Positions 38,466-49,154 are shown, counted from the stretch's first letter. The stretch: 64,000 nt of DNA from Aliarcobacter lanthieri (GCF_013201625.1 NZ_CP053839.1:1-64000), one strand, 5' to 3'. Program-made: numbers and translations. The notes: generated by a model from the letters alone, not told the origin.

Positions 38466-38957
38466 ATGTTAGGGGAAATTGCTCAATATATTGTAGGAAA
38501 TTTAGCATTAGCATTTGTTTTAGGGATACTTGTAGGATATTTAATTGGAAAAGGGAAAAGGGATAGGTTTAAAACAATAAATAAGGTAAATCCTGTTTGT
38601 TGTACTTCATCAGATAAAAGATTTAAGATAAATCCAATTTTTAATAAGAGTGCTTCATTAGATTATAAACCTATGGTTTTAAGTTCATCAAGCCACAAAG
38701 ATAATCTAAAAAAGATTAAAGGTATAGATGAAGAATTAGAAGCAGAATTATATAAACTAGGTATTTATCACTTTAATCAAATTGCTAATTGGACAAATAA
38801 AAATTCTGAATGGATAGAAAACTTTTTAAACCTTCCAAATTATGTAAGAAATAATCAGTGGATTGAACAGGCAAAAATTTTAAGAACAGGTAAAGAAACT
38901 AATTACAGTCAGCAATTATTAGATGCAGAAAATAGTTTAGAAGAAGAAATTAAATAA
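38466..38957 (+). CDS. Membrane-anchored helix-hairpin-helix domain protein, function unknown
   Basis: A 163-aa protein. One N-terminal membrane helix (LALAFVLGILVGYLIGKG) and a basic KGKRDRFK stretch are followed by a linker with a CC pair. The C-terminal half has a helix-hairpin-helix-like domain (LKKIKGIDEELEAELYKLGI, then FNQIANWT) of the type often seen in single-pass membrane proteins next to OmpA-like genes. DNA binding is possible but not shown. It starts 1 nt after the OmpA-domain stop, so translational coupling is likely. Confidence 0.72.
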   Translation: MLGEIAQYIVGNLALAFVLGILVGYLIGKGKRDRFKTINKVNPVCCTSSDKRFKINPIFNKSASLDYKPMVLSSSSHKDNLKKIKGIDEELEAELYKLGIYHFNQIANWTNKNSEWIENFLNLPNYVRNNQWIEQAKILRTGKETNYSQQLLDAENSLEEEIK

Positions 38958-39025
38958 TTTAGTTATTGTATTTTTGCTAGAGCCCTAATTTTAGAATTAT
39001 TTTAGAACTCATCACAAAATTGGTA

Positions 39026-40003
39026 TTATAGTTTTACAAGATATCTACCTGTAGCTTTTCCATTTAAAAGTTTTTCATAAGCTTCTTTTATTTCATTTAG
39101 ATTTATCTCTTTTGTAATGGTATCTAAGCAATCTATCTTCCATTTACCAGCCAATTTTTCCCAAGCTTTTTGTTTTTTCTCAATTTTACACTCAACACTA
39201 TCTATTCCAATAAGTCTAACACCTCTTAATATAAAAGGATAAACATTTGTATTTAATTCGTATGAAGAAGTAAGTCCACAACAAGTAACCACACCGTCAT
39301 ATTTTACTTGCTTTATTGCTTGTACTAAAATATCACCACCAACAGTATCTATAACAGCATCAAATCTTTCTTTTAGCATTGGTTTTTGAGAATTTTGCAT
39401 AAAGTCTTCTAAAAATATCACTTCTCTACTACCAATACTTTTTAAAAAAGTTTCTTTATCTTTTTTTGTAGTAAGTGTAGATACTTTAAAGCCTAGTTTA
39501 CTTAAAATTGCAACTGTAATAGAACCTACACCTCCTGTTGAGCCAGTAACTAAAATATTTGAGTGCTCTTCTAAACCATTATTTAGTAATTCATTTATGC
39601 TTAAAGCCGCTGTAAGACCTGCTGTACCATAAATCATTATATCTTTATTAGAGATAGCATCAGGTGTTCTTATTGCCCATGATGAAGGAACTTTAACAAA
39701 TTCAGCATGTCCTCCATCTGTATTCATACCTAAATCATAACCAGTTACTACAACATTTTGTCCTAATTTAAAAATAGGAGATTTTGATTCAACTATAACT
39801 CCAGCTACATCAACTCCTGTAATATGTGGTAAATTTCTTGTTACTCCAGAGTGGCCTATTGAACTAAGTGCATCTTTATAGTTTAAAGATGAATATTCAA
39901 CTTGAATCAATATCTCATTTTCATTACAAATTGGTTTTGGTACATCTTTTACACTAGATATTATTTCATCATTATGATTTCTTTCTACAACAAAAGCTTT
40001 CAT
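39026..40003 (-). CDS. YhdH/YhfP-family quinone oxidoreductase (AcuI-like)
   Basis: A 325-aa NADP-dependent MDR-superfamily reductase without the zinc cysteines. The cofactor motif VTGSTGGVGSITVAILSKLG lies in the middle, and GYDLGMNTDGGHAEFVKVPS is characteristic of the YhdH/AcuI branch, whose members reduce acrylyl-CoA or quinones. It is divergent from an HxlR-type regulator with a palindromic operator candidate between them, so it is probably induced by reactive electrophiles or aldehydes. The true substrate is unknown. Confidence 0.85.
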   Translation of the reverse strand: MKAFVVERNHNDEIISSVKDVPKPICNENEILIQVEYSSLNYKDALSSIGHSGVTRNLPHITGVDVAGVIVESKSPIFKLGQNVVVTGYDLGMNTDGGHAEFVKVPSSWAIRTPDAISNKDIMIYGTAGLTAALSINELLNNGLEEHSNILVTGSTGGVGSITVAILSKLGFKVSTLTTKKDKETFLKSIGSREVIFLEDFMQNSQKPMLKERFDAVIDTVGGDILVQAIKQVKYDGVVTCCGLTSSYELNTNVYPFILRGVRLIGIDSVECKIEKKQKAWEKLAGKWKIDCLDTITKEINLNEIKEAYEKLLNGKATGRYLVKL

Positions 40004-40056
40004 CTTCTCTCCTTTATCTTATTTATTTAAAACTTTAGCTAAAATCTTTTAAAAGG

Positions 40057-40087
40057 GCAAGAACTATCTTTTAAGAAAGGTACTTGC
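40057..40087. promoter_or_regulatory. Operator candidate for the HxlR-type regulator
   Basis: GCAAGAAC (40057-40064) and GTACTTGC (40080-40087) pair at 7 of 8 positions with a 15-nt AT-rich spacer between the divergent yhdH-type and hxlR-type genes. HxlR proteins usually bind such palindromes and control the divergent oxidoreductase. Evidence is symmetry and position. Confidence 0.5.
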
Positions 40088-40110
40088 TAAAAAGATACTA
40101 GGAGTTAATT

Positions 40111-40449
40111 ATGATTAAAAATAATGATGAAATTAATATAAATGAACAATTTAAATGTCCTGTTGAAACAGCAATAGATGTATTAACAGGGAAATGGAAA
40201 ATTCTAATAATTTGGTATTTAAAAGATGAAAAAAAGAGATTTAATGAATTACAAAAATTATTACCAAAAGCTACGCAAAAGATGTTAATCCAGAAATTAA
40301 GAGAGTTGGAAAGTGATGGTATAGTTCATAGAGAAGTTTATCCTATTGTTCCACCAAAAGTTGAGTATTCATTGACTGAATATGGAAAAAGTTTAAAACC
40401 TATTATTAAGCAACTTTATTTATGGGGAGATAATCATAAAAAAAGATAG
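40111..40449 (+). CDS. HxlR-family winged helix-turn-helix transcriptional regulator
   Basis: A 112-aa regulator with the family start CPVETAIDVLTGKWKILIIW, a recognition helix region RFNELQKLLPKATQKMLIQK, and the wing EVYPIVPPKVEYSLTEYGKS. The N-terminal cysteine in the CPVE segment is the position used for thiol or electrophile sensing in the HypR/YodB branch, so redox control is plausible. It is divergent from the YhdH-type gene and ends 1 nt before the convergent gpsA. Confidence 0.92.
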   Translation: MIKNNDEININEQFKCPVETAIDVLTGKWKILIIWYLKDEKKRFNELQKLLPKATQKMLIQKLRELESDGIVHREVYPIVPPKVEYSLTEYGKSLKPIIKQLYLWGDNHKKR

Positions 40450-40450
40450 T

Positions 40451-41341
40451 TTAGTTTTTTAATAAGTCTTTTAAGCTATCTTGTGGATTTTTACCATCTA
40501 AAATAAGTTTTACCTCGTTTGCTATTGGAGTATATATTTTATACTCTTTTGACAGTTTAAAAATAGCATCTGCTGTTTTTACTCCCTCAGCAACTTCTCC
40601 TAACTCATCTAAAATAGTATTTAGTTTTTTATTTGTTGCTAGTCCAAGCCCTACTCTGAAATTTCGGCTCATTGTAGAGTTTGCAGTTAAAAAAAGATCT
40701 CCAGCTCCACTAAGACCTAAAAAAGAGGATTTCTTTGCTCCAAAATTTTTACCAAATCTTTGCATTTCTACTAAGCCCCTTGCAATTAGTGATGCTTGAG
40801 CATTTTTTCCAAGATTTAATCCTTCACAAATTCCACTTGCAATTGCTAAAACATTTTTATAAGCTCCAGCTATTTCAGCTCCAATTACATCTGAACTATA
40901 ATAAGGTTTTATAAAAGTTGGGAAGAATTTACTAAATTCTTCATATATCTTTTTTGATGTAGAATTTATTACTAGAGCACAAGGAAGACCTTTTATAACT
41001 TCTGCTGCAAAAGAAGGACCTGATATAAAGCCTATGTTTTCATTTGGTACAAAAGATGAGTATATCTCATTTAAAAACTCACCAGTTGTAGCTTCTATAC
41101 CTTTTGAAGCTACTAAGATTTTCTGTTCTTTAAATATAAAATTTTCTTTTAACCAGTTTTTTATCTCTTGAGTTGGTATTGCAATTACTAAATATTCACA
41201 GTTTAGAGCAAATTCTAAATCAACAAAGTTTCTTATATCTTTTTTTGTTCTTGAAGTTATAAAACATTCTTGTTTTTGACTCAATGCAAAGTGAAGAGCT
41301 TGTCCCCATTTTCCAGCACCTATAACTGCAATTTTACCCAT
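40451..41341 (-). CDS. gpsA: Glycerol-3-phosphate dehydrogenase [NAD(P)+]
   Basis: Makes sn-glycerol 3-phosphate from dihydroxyacetone phosphate for phospholipid synthesis. The dinucleotide-binding motif is GAGKWGQALHFAL at the N terminus. The conserved GPSFAAEV, AGAYKNVLAIASGI (catalytic lysine in this helix) and GLSGAGDLFLT blocks are present. At 296 aa it is shorter than the usual 330 or so, mainly in the loop after the first strand, as seen in related Campylobacterota enzymes. It is downstream of gatB on the same strand, with a 131-nt gap. Confidence 0.93.
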   Translation of the reverse strand: MGKIAVIGAGKWGQALHFALSQKQECFITSRTKKDIRNFVDLEFALNCEYLVIAIPTQEIKNWLKENFIFKEQKILVASKGIEATTGEFLNEIYSSFVPNENIGFISGPSFAAEVIKGLPCALVINSTSKKIYEEFSKFFPTFIKPYYSSDVIGAEIAGAYKNVLAIASGICEGLNLGKNAQASLIARGLVEMQRFGKNFGAKKSSFLGLSGAGDLFLTANSTMSRNFRVGLGLATNKKLNTILDELGEVAEGVKTADAIFKLSKEYKIYTPIANEVKLILDGKNPQDSLKDLLKN

Positions 41342-41472
41342 AAGAAACCTCTTTTTATATTTTATTTTAAGATGTTATCAAAAACTATATTTAATAAGTC
41401 TTTAATTAAAGAAAGTAAGAAATCTAATAATTGTAAGTATTTATTTTTAAAGTAAGATAGAGAAAATTATCT

Positions 41473-42909
41473 TTAAGATAATCTCTCTTTTATTAGTTCA
41501 TTTACTTTTTGTGGATTTGCACTTCCTTTAGATGCCTTCATAGTTTGACCTACAAAGAATGCAAACATTTTCTCTTTTCCAGCTTTATATTCAGCTACTT
41601 TATCAGCATTTGTATTTAAAATCTCATCAATGATAGCTAATAATGCTCCATCATCACTTACTTGTTTAAGTCCAAGTTTTTCTATTGCAGTATCAACTTC
41701 ACTAGAAGAGTTTTCAATTAAATAGTCTAAAACTTCTTTTGCTGCTTTTCCAGAAATTGTACTATCTTCAATTCGTTTTACTAATATTGCTAATGTTTTT
41801 GCACAAATTGGAGATTGCTCAATTGTAACCCCCTCTTTTAGTCTTCCTTGAAGCTCAACTGTTAGCCAAGTTGTAGCATTTTTTGCACTAATACCTTCTT
41901 TCATCATCTCATCAAAATAGTTTGCCATTTCTAAACTAGATGTAATAACAGAAGCATCGTATTCTTTAATTCCATACTCTTTTACAAATCTCTCTTTTTT
42001 CTCATCTGGAAGTTCTGGAATCTTTGAGTATTTTTCAATCATTTCATCAGAAATAACTAAAGGTAATAAATCTGGATCTGGGAAATATCTATAATCAGCA
42101 GCATCTTCTTTACCCCTCATACTTCTTGTCTCTCCTGTAGTTGTATCAAAAAGTCTAGTTTCTTGTACAATTTCTGTAGAGTGAATACCATCTTCCCATG
42201 CTTCTATATGTCTATTTACTTCATAATGTATAGCTTTTTCAATAAATCTAAAAGAGTTCATGTTTTTTATTTCACATCTTGTGTAAAACTTTGTATCACC
42301 TTTTGGACGAATAGATACATTCACATCACATCTAAAGCTTCCTTCTTGCATATTTGCATCACTAATACCTAAGTATCTAACAATTGAATGAAGTTTTTTA
42401 AGATAAAGTATAGCTTCTTCAGCACTTCTCATATCTGGTTCTGAAACTATTTCTAAAAGAGGAGTTCCTGCTCTATTTAAATCAACTTGTGAAACATTTC
42501 CACTATGTATATTTTTCCCTGCATCATTTTCTAAGTGAGCTCTTGTAACTCCTATAGTTTTTTGGCTTCCATCTGGAAAATCAATAGTCAATTCTCCAAG
42601 CCCAACAACTGGAACTTCAAATTGTGATATTTGGTAACCACTTGGTAAATCTGGATAGAAGTAATTTTTTCTATTGAAAATAGACTTTTTATTTATTTCT
42701 GATTTTAAAGCAGTTCCTAACATAATAGCTTTATGTACTGCTTCTTTATTTAAAACTGGTAATGCTCCAGGTAATCCTAAACAAGTTGGGCAAACATTTG
42801 TATTTGGCTCTTCTCCAAAACTTGTTGCACAAGAGCAAAATAGTTTACTTTTTGTATTTAGTTGGGCATGAACTTCTAATCCTATAATTACTTCAAACAT
42901 ACTTGACAT
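41473..42909 (-). CDS. gatB: Aspartyl/glutamyl-tRNA amidotransferase subunit B
   Basis: Subunit of the GatCAB complex that converts mischarged Glu-tRNA(Gln) or Asp-tRNA(Asn) to the amide form. At 478 aa it is normal. Family blocks include [20 protein letters not shown] at the start, [31 protein letters not shown] and the C-terminal YqeY-like tail ending VNELIKERL. The start at MSSM is supported by the adjacent peptide gene at 42921. GatA and GatC are not in the window. Confidence 0.97.
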   Translation of the reverse strand: MSSMFEVIIGLEVHAQLNTKSKLFCSCATSFGEEPNTNVCPTCLGLPGALPVLNKEAVHKAIMLGTALKSEINKKSIFNRKNYFYPDLPSGYQISQFEVPVVGLGELTIDFPDGSQKTIGVTRAHLENDAGKNIHSGNVSQVDLNRAGTPLLEIVSEPDMRSAEEAILYLKKLHSIVRYLGISDANMQEGSFRCDVNVSIRPKGDTKFYTRCEIKNMNSFRFIEKAIHYEVNRHIEAWEDGIHSTEIVQETRLFDTTTGETRSMRGKEDAADYRYFPDPDLLPLVISDEMIEKYSKIPELPDEKKERFVKEYGIKEYDASVITSSLEMANYFDEMMKEGISAKNATTWLTVELQGRLKEGVTIEQSPICAKTLAILVKRIEDSTISGKAAKEVLDYLIENSSSEVDTAIEKLGLKQVSDDGALLAIIDEILNTNADKVAEYKAGKEKMFAFFVGQTMKASKGSANPQKVNELIKERLS

Positions 42910-42920
42910 ATCTTAAATCC

Positions 42921-43745
42921 TTATCTTATAACTTTTATATCTGCTGTTAATTTTTGTTTTTCAAAATGCTCTTTTAAAAATGATTGTTCTCTTTGAGACA
43001 TAATGTCATTGAACACTCTAGGTTTTACACTTTCAAATGGTAAAGCCATTGTTCCTTCAGTGTGTTTTAAAAATAAAGTTACATACTGTTTATTAAAAGT
43101 AAATATTGGTGTAAATGAGTTTGGTTTTGTATTGTGTAAAACATATTGTAATTGTGCTTGAAGGTTTTGACTTTCAAGTTTTAAAGGTGTTTTACTAATC
43201 TCATTTGATACTTTCATAGGATTTTTTACTGTTTCTTCTAAAGCAGTTCTATTTGTTGAAGTATATTGTACTACATCAAAAGATTTTGCTGTAAGATATT
43301 TATTTATATTTTTTTCATAATATAACTGCATATCTTCATCATTTGCTATTGCCAATTGTCCTTTTACAATTTTAGAAATTAACTTTTGTCTAATAACTGC
43401 ATTTTTTGCTTCATTTTCAAAAACTTCATAATCTGGATACTCTTGTTTAACAATTCCTTTAAAAGCAAAAACATCCATACCATTTGCATTTGCAAGTTTT
43501 TCAATATATTCATTGATTTCAAAAATATCTGCTGTTATTGCATTTTCTTTAACTAATTGATCATATAATATTTTGTCAACTAGATAAGCAACTGCTTCAT
43601 TTTTTGGAATTTTATTTACAACCATAGTTCTTTCTATGTCATAAATTGTAATAGGTTCTTCATTTACTAATATAGCTACACCATTTATCATTGAAGAGAA
43701 ACTAATAGTTGACCCTAAAAGTAATGATAATAAAAGTTTTTTCAT
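42921..43745 (-). CDS. SurA-like periplasmic chaperone / peptidyl-prolyl isomerase-like protein
   Basis: A 274-aa exported protein with signal peptide MKKLLLSLLLGSTISFSS and a SurA-N-like helical domain (INGVAILVNEEPITIYDIER, then AVAYLVDKILYDQLVKENAI). The C-terminal half (VVQYTSTN, then AQLQYVLHNTKPNSFTPIFT) may be a degenerate parvulin domain. It probably helps outer-membrane protein folding. It is 11 nt upstream of gatB in the same direction. PPIase activity is not assured. Confidence 0.78.
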   Translation of the reverse strand: MKKLLLSLLLGSTISFSSMINGVAILVNEEPITIYDIERTMVVNKIPKNEAVAYLVDKILYDQLVKENAITADIFEINEYIEKLANANGMDVFAFKGIVKQEYPDYEVFENEAKNAVIRQKLISKIVKGQLAIANDEDMQLYYEKNINKYLTAKSFDVVQYTSTNRTALEETVKNPMKVSNEISKTPLKLESQNLQAQLQYVLHNTKPNSFTPIFTFNKQYVTLFLKHTEGTMALPFESVKPRVFNDIMSQREQSFLKEHFEKQKLTADIKVIR

Positions 43746-43822
43746 CTTTTTTATTCCTTTTTTTTATAAAGCAGATATTTTACCAAAAAAAATGTAAATA
43801 TCAAGTTTTAAATAAATAAAGC

Positions 43823-46663
43823 TTATAAACTTTTAGATTTTGTAACCTGATTTACTAAATAAAAAATTGAGTTATAATCAAGTCCAGAATGGCTACTTAA
43901 ACCTATTTCACAAGTTTTAGAAGTTGAAAATGCCATTTTAGCTCCATTTGTTTGCTCTTTTAAATATCTTAAAGCTGAATCATTTAATTCTGGAAAATTA
44001 AATCCTCTATCCCCTGCAAAACCACAACATTTTACATCACTTGGAATAATTACATTTTTTGAACATAAATAAGCAACTTCTTTAAATTTTTCTTCTAAAT
44101 TCATTTTTCTTGAACTACATGTTGTATGAATTGTAATTGGTTCATTAATTGGTGTAAATTCCAAATATTTAGTTAAAAAAGTTAAAGTAAAATCAATTGG
44201 TTCATAAATTGATAATTTATGTGAAAAATTCTCTATCATCTTTTTAGTACATGGACTTGTATCACATAAAATTGGATACTCTCCAAATTCACTTGCATTT
44301 AAAAGTGCTTCTTCTAATTCACTTGATTTTGTATGTGAAGCATCATTAAATCCTTTTGAACTAAATGGCATACCACAGCAAAGATTTGCTAAATTATTTG
44401 GAAAAATTATTTGGTAACCAGCTTTTTGTAATAATTCAACTGTAATATCAAAAAGTTCTTTTTCCTCTTTTGAAACAGAATTTAGCCCCATTGCCCTATT
44501 TAAACATGATGGGAAATATACAACTTTTTTATCTTTTTGTTTTTGTTCAAAATTAATATTTATGTTTATAGCCTTTGGCATAGTTACTGACCACTTTGGA
44601 GTTTTATTTTTAGTAAAACTTCTTAATGTTTGAGTAAATTTTTGCATATTAGAAGTTCCTAAAACTTTATGCATAATATTTGAACTTTTAAGTCCAAATC
44701 GAACTCCTGATAAAGTCATACTAAAGTTATTTGCTACAAAATTTGCAATACTTTTATCTTTTGAAGATAATTGTTCTGCTCTTAAATGCTTAGTTAAATT
44801 TCCTGTATCAATTTTTACTGGACAGGCTGTTGAACATAAACTACATGTTGCACATGTTTCTATACCATCATATTGATATAATTCTTTATACTCTTGGGCT
44901 TCTTCTTTTTGTCCTAGATTTTCAAGTCTTGAAATTTCTCTATTTATTACGATTCTTTGTCTTGGAGTTAATGTAATTTCATTTGATGGACAAGTAGGTT
45001 CACAAAACCCACACTCGATGCACTTATCAACAATTTCATTGGTTGCTGGAAGAGTTTTTAGATTTTTTAAGTGTGCTTCTTTATCGTCATTTATTATAAC
45101 TCCAGGGTTTAATAAACCTTTTGGATCAAATAAATTTTTGATTCTTTTCATTATATTATAAGCAACATTTCCCCATTCAACTTCAACAAATGCAGCCATA
45201 TTTCTTCCTGTTCCATGTTCAGCTTTTAAACTACCTTGATATTTAACTGCAACTGAATTAACAACTTCATTCATTAAATTATCATATCTTTCTATCTCTT
45301 TTTTATCAGAAAAATCTTGAGTAAATACAAAGTGAAAGTTTCCTTCTAAAGCATGACCAAAAATAATTGCTTCTGTATATCCATATTTTTGAAATAACCC
45401 TTGAAGTTCAAGTGTAGCAACAGCTAAAGATTCTATTGGGTAAGCTACATCTTCTATAATTACTGTTGTTCCTATAACTCTTACTGCTCCAACTGCTGGG
45501 AATAAATCTTTTCTAATCTTCCAATAAAGGTTATATTCTTTAGCATCTTTAGTAAAATATATATCTCTTACAACATTAAAATCCTCTAAGATTTTTTCAA
45601 TTTGCTCTATTTGAATATCTAGATTATTATTGTTTATTGCTCTTGTTTCTATTAAAAGTGCTGTTACCTCATCACCAAAATCTTTTATATATTTTGGCAT
45701 TGATGAATCATTTTCAATACTTCTTAAAGCTGCTCTATCCATAAGTTCAACTGCATCAATAATAATTTGTTTTGAATCTTTTGCTAATTTTAGCTTAGTT
45801 ACAGCATTACAGGCTTCTTCCATATCTTTAAAATATATTAATGCACTTGCTTTGTCTTTTAAATCTTCAACTGTATAATAAGTTACTTCTTCAATAAAAG
45901 CTAAAGTTCCTTCACTTCCAATAATTAAGTGTTGAAGTATTTCAAACTCATCTTCAAAATCTATTAAAGAATTTAGTGAGTAACCACATGTATTCTTTAT
46001 TTTAAATTTTTTCTCAATTTTTTCTCTTAATTCTTCATTTGATTTTGTCTCATTTGAAAAACTTTTTAAATTTTCTAAAAAATCTTTATGAGTTTTTCTA
46101 AATTCATTTTTACTATTTTCACAAGCTGTATCAAGTTTTGTTCCATCTGCAAAAATTAGTTTCATAGATTTTAAAGTTTTGTAAGAGTTTTGAGATATTC
46201 CACAGCACATTCCTGAAGCATTATTAGCAGCAATTCCACCAATCATAGCTGCATTAATACTTGCTGGGTCTGGACCTATTTTTTTTGCGTAACGTGCAAG
46301 TAATCCATTTGCTTGAGCACCAGTTAAAGCAGGTTCAAGTGATATAAAACTAGCATCAGGAGATATTTTAAAATTTGAAAAATTTCTTGAAGTAATAATC
46401 AAGATAGAATCACTAATTGCTTGCCCTGAAAGTGAAGTACCCCCTGCCCTAAAAGTTATACTTAAATTCATTGTATTTGCTAATTTTATTATCTCTTCAA
46501 CTTCTTTTGCATTATCAGTTTTTATTACTATTTTTGGAATTAATCTATAAAAAGATGCATCAGTTCCATAGGCTAAAGTATGTAATTTATCTGTAAAGAT
46601 TTTTTCTACTGAGATTTTTGTTGATATTTCATCAAAGAATTGTTTATATTTACCTTCTAACAT
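43823..46663 (-). CDS. D-lactate dehydrogenase, FAD-linked and (4Fe-4S)-fused
   Basis: A 946-aa fusion that oxidises D-lactate (or glycolate) to pyruvate and passes electrons to the quinone pool. The N-terminal half is an FAD-linked oxidase (FRAGGTSLSGQAISDSILII, then GGIAANNASGMCCGISQNSY). Two 4Fe-4S clusters follow, CIECGFCEPTCPS and CATCSLCSTACPV. The C-terminal third has CCG-domain cysteine motifs (NLCCGMPFSSKG, then KCCGFAGDRGF). It is downstream of lldP in the lactate block, which supports D-lactate over glycolate. Confidence 0.9.
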   Translation of the reverse strand: MLEGKYKQFFDEISTKISVEKIFTDKLHTLAYGTDASFYRLIPKIVIKTDNAKEVEEIIKLANTMNLSITFRAGGTSLSGQAISDSILIITSRNFSNFKISPDASFISLEPALTGAQANGLLARYAKKIGPDPASINAAMIGGIAANNASGMCCGISQNSYKTLKSMKLIFADGTKLDTACENSKNEFRKTHKDFLENLKSFSNETKSNEELREKIEKKFKIKNTCGYSLNSLIDFEDEFEILQHLIIGSEGTLAFIEEVTYYTVEDLKDKASALIYFKDMEEACNAVTKLKLAKDSKQIIIDAVELMDRAALRSIENDSSMPKYIKDFGDEVTALLIETRAINNNNLDIQIEQIEKILEDFNVVRDIYFTKDAKEYNLYWKIRKDLFPAVGAVRVIGTTVIIEDVAYPIESLAVATLELQGLFQKYGYTEAIIFGHALEGNFHFVFTQDFSDKKEIERYDNLMNEVVNSVAVKYQGSLKAEHGTGRNMAAFVEVEWGNVAYNIMKRIKNLFDPKGLLNPGVIINDDKEAHLKNLKTLPATNEIVDKCIECGFCEPTCPSNEITLTPRQRIVINREISRLENLGQKEEAQEYKELYQYDGIETCATCSLCSTACPVKIDTGNLTKHLRAEQLSSKDKSIANFVANNFSMTLSGVRFGLKSSNIMHKVLGTSNMQKFTQTLRSFTKNKTPKWSVTMPKAINININFEQKQKDKKVVYFPSCLNRAMGLNSVSKEEKELFDITVELLQKAGYQIIFPNNLANLCCGMPFSSKGFNDASHTKSSELEEALLNASEFGEYPILCDTSPCTKKMIENFSHKLSIYEPIDFTLTFLTKYLEFTPINEPITIHTTCSSRKMNLEEKFKEVAYLCSKNVIIPSDVKCCGFAGDRGFNFPELNDSALRYLKEQTNGAKMAFSTSKTCEIGLSSHSGLDYNSIFYLVNQVTKSKSL

Positions 46664-46741
46664 TTTAGTTCTCCTAATATTTATAAGATATAAATTTTAA
46701 CTTCACTAAATGATAATAATATGATATTTATAAAAGAAAGG

Positions 46742-46770
46742 TTTTATTTAGGCGAAATGCCTAAATAAAA
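46742..46770. terminator. Stem-loop between lldP and the D-lactate dehydrogenase gene
   Basis: TTTTATTTAGGC (46742-46753) and GCCTAAATAAAA (46759-46770) form a perfect 12-bp stem with a 5-nt loop, 9 nt after the lldP stop on the minus strand. A/T-rich flanks could serve as terminator tails on either side. It may limit read-through from lldP into the dehydrogenase gene, which then needs its own promoter in the 116-nt gap. Confidence 0.65.
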
Positions 46771-46779
46771 TTAATATTA

Positions 46780-48420
46780 TTATGGAATCATCCATGTAAG
46801 AACATAAGCCTGAGTCATTGTAATAAGTCCCATAATAACAACAAGTATTAAACTATGTTTAACTGTAAATCTAAATAAATCTGACTCTTTTCCAACAATA
46901 CCTGTAGATGCACAAGCAATAGAGATTGATTGTGGTGAAATCATTTTTCCTGTTACTCCTCCAGTTGTATTTGCTGCAACCATTAGTGTTTCATTAAGTC
47001 CTAATTGTTGTGCTGTTTGTTGTTGTAAGCCACAGAAAAGAGCATTTGATGAAGTATCTGAACCAGTTAAGAATACTCCAAGCCATCCTAAAAATGGTGA
47101 GAAAAATGGGAATAAGAAACCAGTATTTGCAAGAACAAGTGCCATAGTTGAAGACATACCTGAATAGTTCATAACAAAAGCAAAAGCAAGAACCATACCA
47201 ATTGATACAATTGCCCATTTTAGCTCAAACAGAGTTTCTATCATTGTTTTTATAGCTATTGATATATTTAATCTAAAAATAAATAAAGTTATAACAGCTG
47301 TTAAGAAAATAGCAGTACCCGTTGCAGAAATAGGATTGAATGTATATATAACATCAAAAGCTTTAGGTTCACTAACTATTGGTGGCATTTTAAAAATCAT
47401 ATTATGAATAGTTGAAAACTCAAATTTGAAAATAGTATCTGCTAACAGTTGTCCTTTTGCAAAGAAACCTTTAAACCATGTTGTAGTCCATATTGTTACT
47501 ATTATAGAAAGAATAATAAATGGTGACCAAGCTTTAACTACTTGATAAGTTGAATAAGATGATTCAACAACTTCACTTGTATCTACTGTTTTTAAAATAT
47601 TTTTTGGTTTCCAATATTTTAAGAAAATTGTTGTAATAACAATAGAAGCGATTGCTGAAGTAACATCTGGTAATTCAGGACCAATAAAGTTAGAAGTAAG
47701 ATATTGAGAAATAGCAAAACTTGCTCCTGCAACTAAAGCTGCTGGCCATACTTCTTTTATACCTCTCCATCCATCCATCATTGCAACTAACCATAGAGGA
47801 ATTATTAAAGATAGTAAAGGTAACTGTCTTCCTGCCATTGCTCCAATTGTAAATGCATCTATTCCTGTAACTTGTCCTGCAACAATTATTGGAACTCCAA
47901 GTGCTCCAAAGGCAACAGGTGCTGTATTTGCAATAAGACATAATCCAGCTGCATATAATGGTTTAAATCCAAGACCAACTAAGATTGCAGCTGTAATAGC
48001 AACAGGTGCACCAAAACCAGCAGCACCTTCTAAGAAAGCTCCAAATGAGAAACCAATTAGAATAACTTGAATTCTTTGGTCTTCTGTTATTTTAATAATA
48101 GAATTCCTAATAATTTCAAATTGACCACTTTTTACTGTTAATTTGTATAAAAAAACTGATGCTACGATAATCCAAGCAATAGGCCATAAACCAAATAAGA
48201 ATCCATAACTAGCTGATGAAAATACCATATTTACTGGCATTTCAAATCCAACAACTGCTACAATCATAGATAATGCTAATGTAATGATTGCTGCATAATG
48301 TCCTTTCATTCTAAATACTGCAAGTGCCAAAAAGAAAAATACAATAGGAATTAAAGCTACTAGAGCTGATAAAACTATGCTATCTCCAATTGGTGCATAT
48401 ACTTGTTGCCAAGTTTGCAT
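46780..48420 (-). CDS. lldP: L-lactate permease
   Basis: A 546-aa lactate:proton symporter of the LctP family with about 12-14 membrane helices. The [20 protein letters not shown] signature, the second [17 protein letters not shown] block and the C-terminal [20 protein letters not shown] are all visible. It can carry both lactate stereoisomers. It lies between the response regulator and D-lactate dehydrogenase genes, in the same direction as lutABC. Confidence 0.96.
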   Translation of the reverse strand: MQTWQQVYAPIGDSIVLSALVALIPIVFFFLALAVFRMKGHYAAIITLALSMIVAVVGFEMPVNMVFSSASYGFLFGLWPIAWIIVASVFLYKLTVKSGQFEIIRNSIIKITEDQRIQVILIGFSFGAFLEGAAGFGAPVAITAAILVGLGFKPLYAAGLCLIANTAPVAFGALGVPIIVAGQVTGIDAFTIGAMAGRQLPLLSLIIPLWLVAMMDGWRGIKEVWPAALVAGASFAISQYLTSNFIGPELPDVTSAIASIVITTIFLKYWKPKNILKTVDTSEVVESSYSTYQVVKAWSPFIILSIIVTIWTTTWFKGFFAKGQLLADTIFKFEFSTIHNMIFKMPPIVSEPKAFDVIYTFNPISATGTAIFLTAVITLFIFRLNISIAIKTMIETLFELKWAIVSIGMVLAFAFVMNYSGMSSTMALVLANTGFLFPFFSPFLGWLGVFLTGSDTSSNALFCGLQQQTAQQLGLNETLMVAANTTGGVTGKMISPQSISIACASTGIVGKESDLFRFTVKHSLILVVIMGLITMTQAYVLTWMIP

Positions 48421-48508
48421 ATAAACCTCCTCAATTAAAATATTTAAAAATATTAATCAAATGGTATGAGATTTATATGATTTTAATATTATAAAAAGAA
48501 ATTAATAA

Positions 48509-49153
48509 TTAAATACTCTTAAAAATGTAACCTGTATCAATAACAGTTTGAATAAATTCTTTATCTAGAATTTTTCTTAATCTCCTAATTAGGCTTCTAA
48601 TAGAATCTAAAGATACAAAATTTCCTTCCCAAACATAGTTTTCTATAGCTTCATATGTAATAACTTGATTTTGTTTATGAAGAAATAGATTTAGTAGCAG
48701 TTTTTCTTTTTTAGTTAATCTAATTTCTTGCTTATTTATGTTTATTGTTGCAGATCTAAAATCAAAATATGAATTATCATCAAAATAAATTTTTTCATCT
48801 TTTATTTTACAAAGTTTTTCTATTTTTATTTCTAGTTCATCTATAAAAAAAGGTTTTTTTAAATAATCATTACAGCCAAAATCATAAGATTGTTTTATAA
48901 TATCTAATTCAACACTTGCACTTATGATAATAACTGGGATCATTTCATAAAGTTCTCTAATCTTTTTTAAGATATTTATGCCATCAATATTAGGAACATT
49001 AATATCCAAAATAAAACAGGAAAAACCTTCAGTTATCTTTTCATAAGCTTCTGCTCCATCACTAAAAGATACTACATTATAATTCTTTATTTTTAATCTT
49101 TTAGTTATTGTTTCATTTAGTTTTTTATTATCTTCTAAAAGTAATATTTTCAT
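48509..49153 (-). CDS. OmpR-family response regulator of the lactate block
   Basis: A 214-aa two-component regulator. The receiver domain has the acidic pocket LLEDN, the phosphoacceptor D50 in FILDINVPNIDG, and the lysine in DYLKKPF. The C-terminal winged helix ends RSLIRRLRKILDKEFIQTVI and IDTGYIF. It is 1 nt downstream of the sensor kinase gene and immediately upstream of lldP, so it probably controls lldP and the dehydrogenase genes. Confidence 0.93.
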   Translation of the reverse strand: MKILLLEDNKKLNETITKRLKIKNYNVVSFSDGAEAYEKITEGFSCFILDINVPNIDGINILKKIRELYEMIPVIIISASVELDIIKQSYDFGCNDYLKKPFFIDELEIKIEKLCKIKDEKIYFDDNSYFDFRSATININKQEIRLTKKEKLLLNLFLHKQNQVITYEAIENYVWEGNFVSLDSIRSLIRRLRKILDKEFIQTVIDTGYIFKSI

Positions 49154-49154
49154 T

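Noticed and set aside
41466-41482. ATTATC/GATAAT hairpin at the end of gatB as a terminator
   Set aside because: The stem is short, AT-only and mostly inside the coding end, with no good T tract on the minus strand.
46994-47941. Minus-strand ORFs inside lldP (74 and 83 codons)
   Set aside because: They are out-of-frame translations of lldP with cysteine/serine-rich noise and no start signals.
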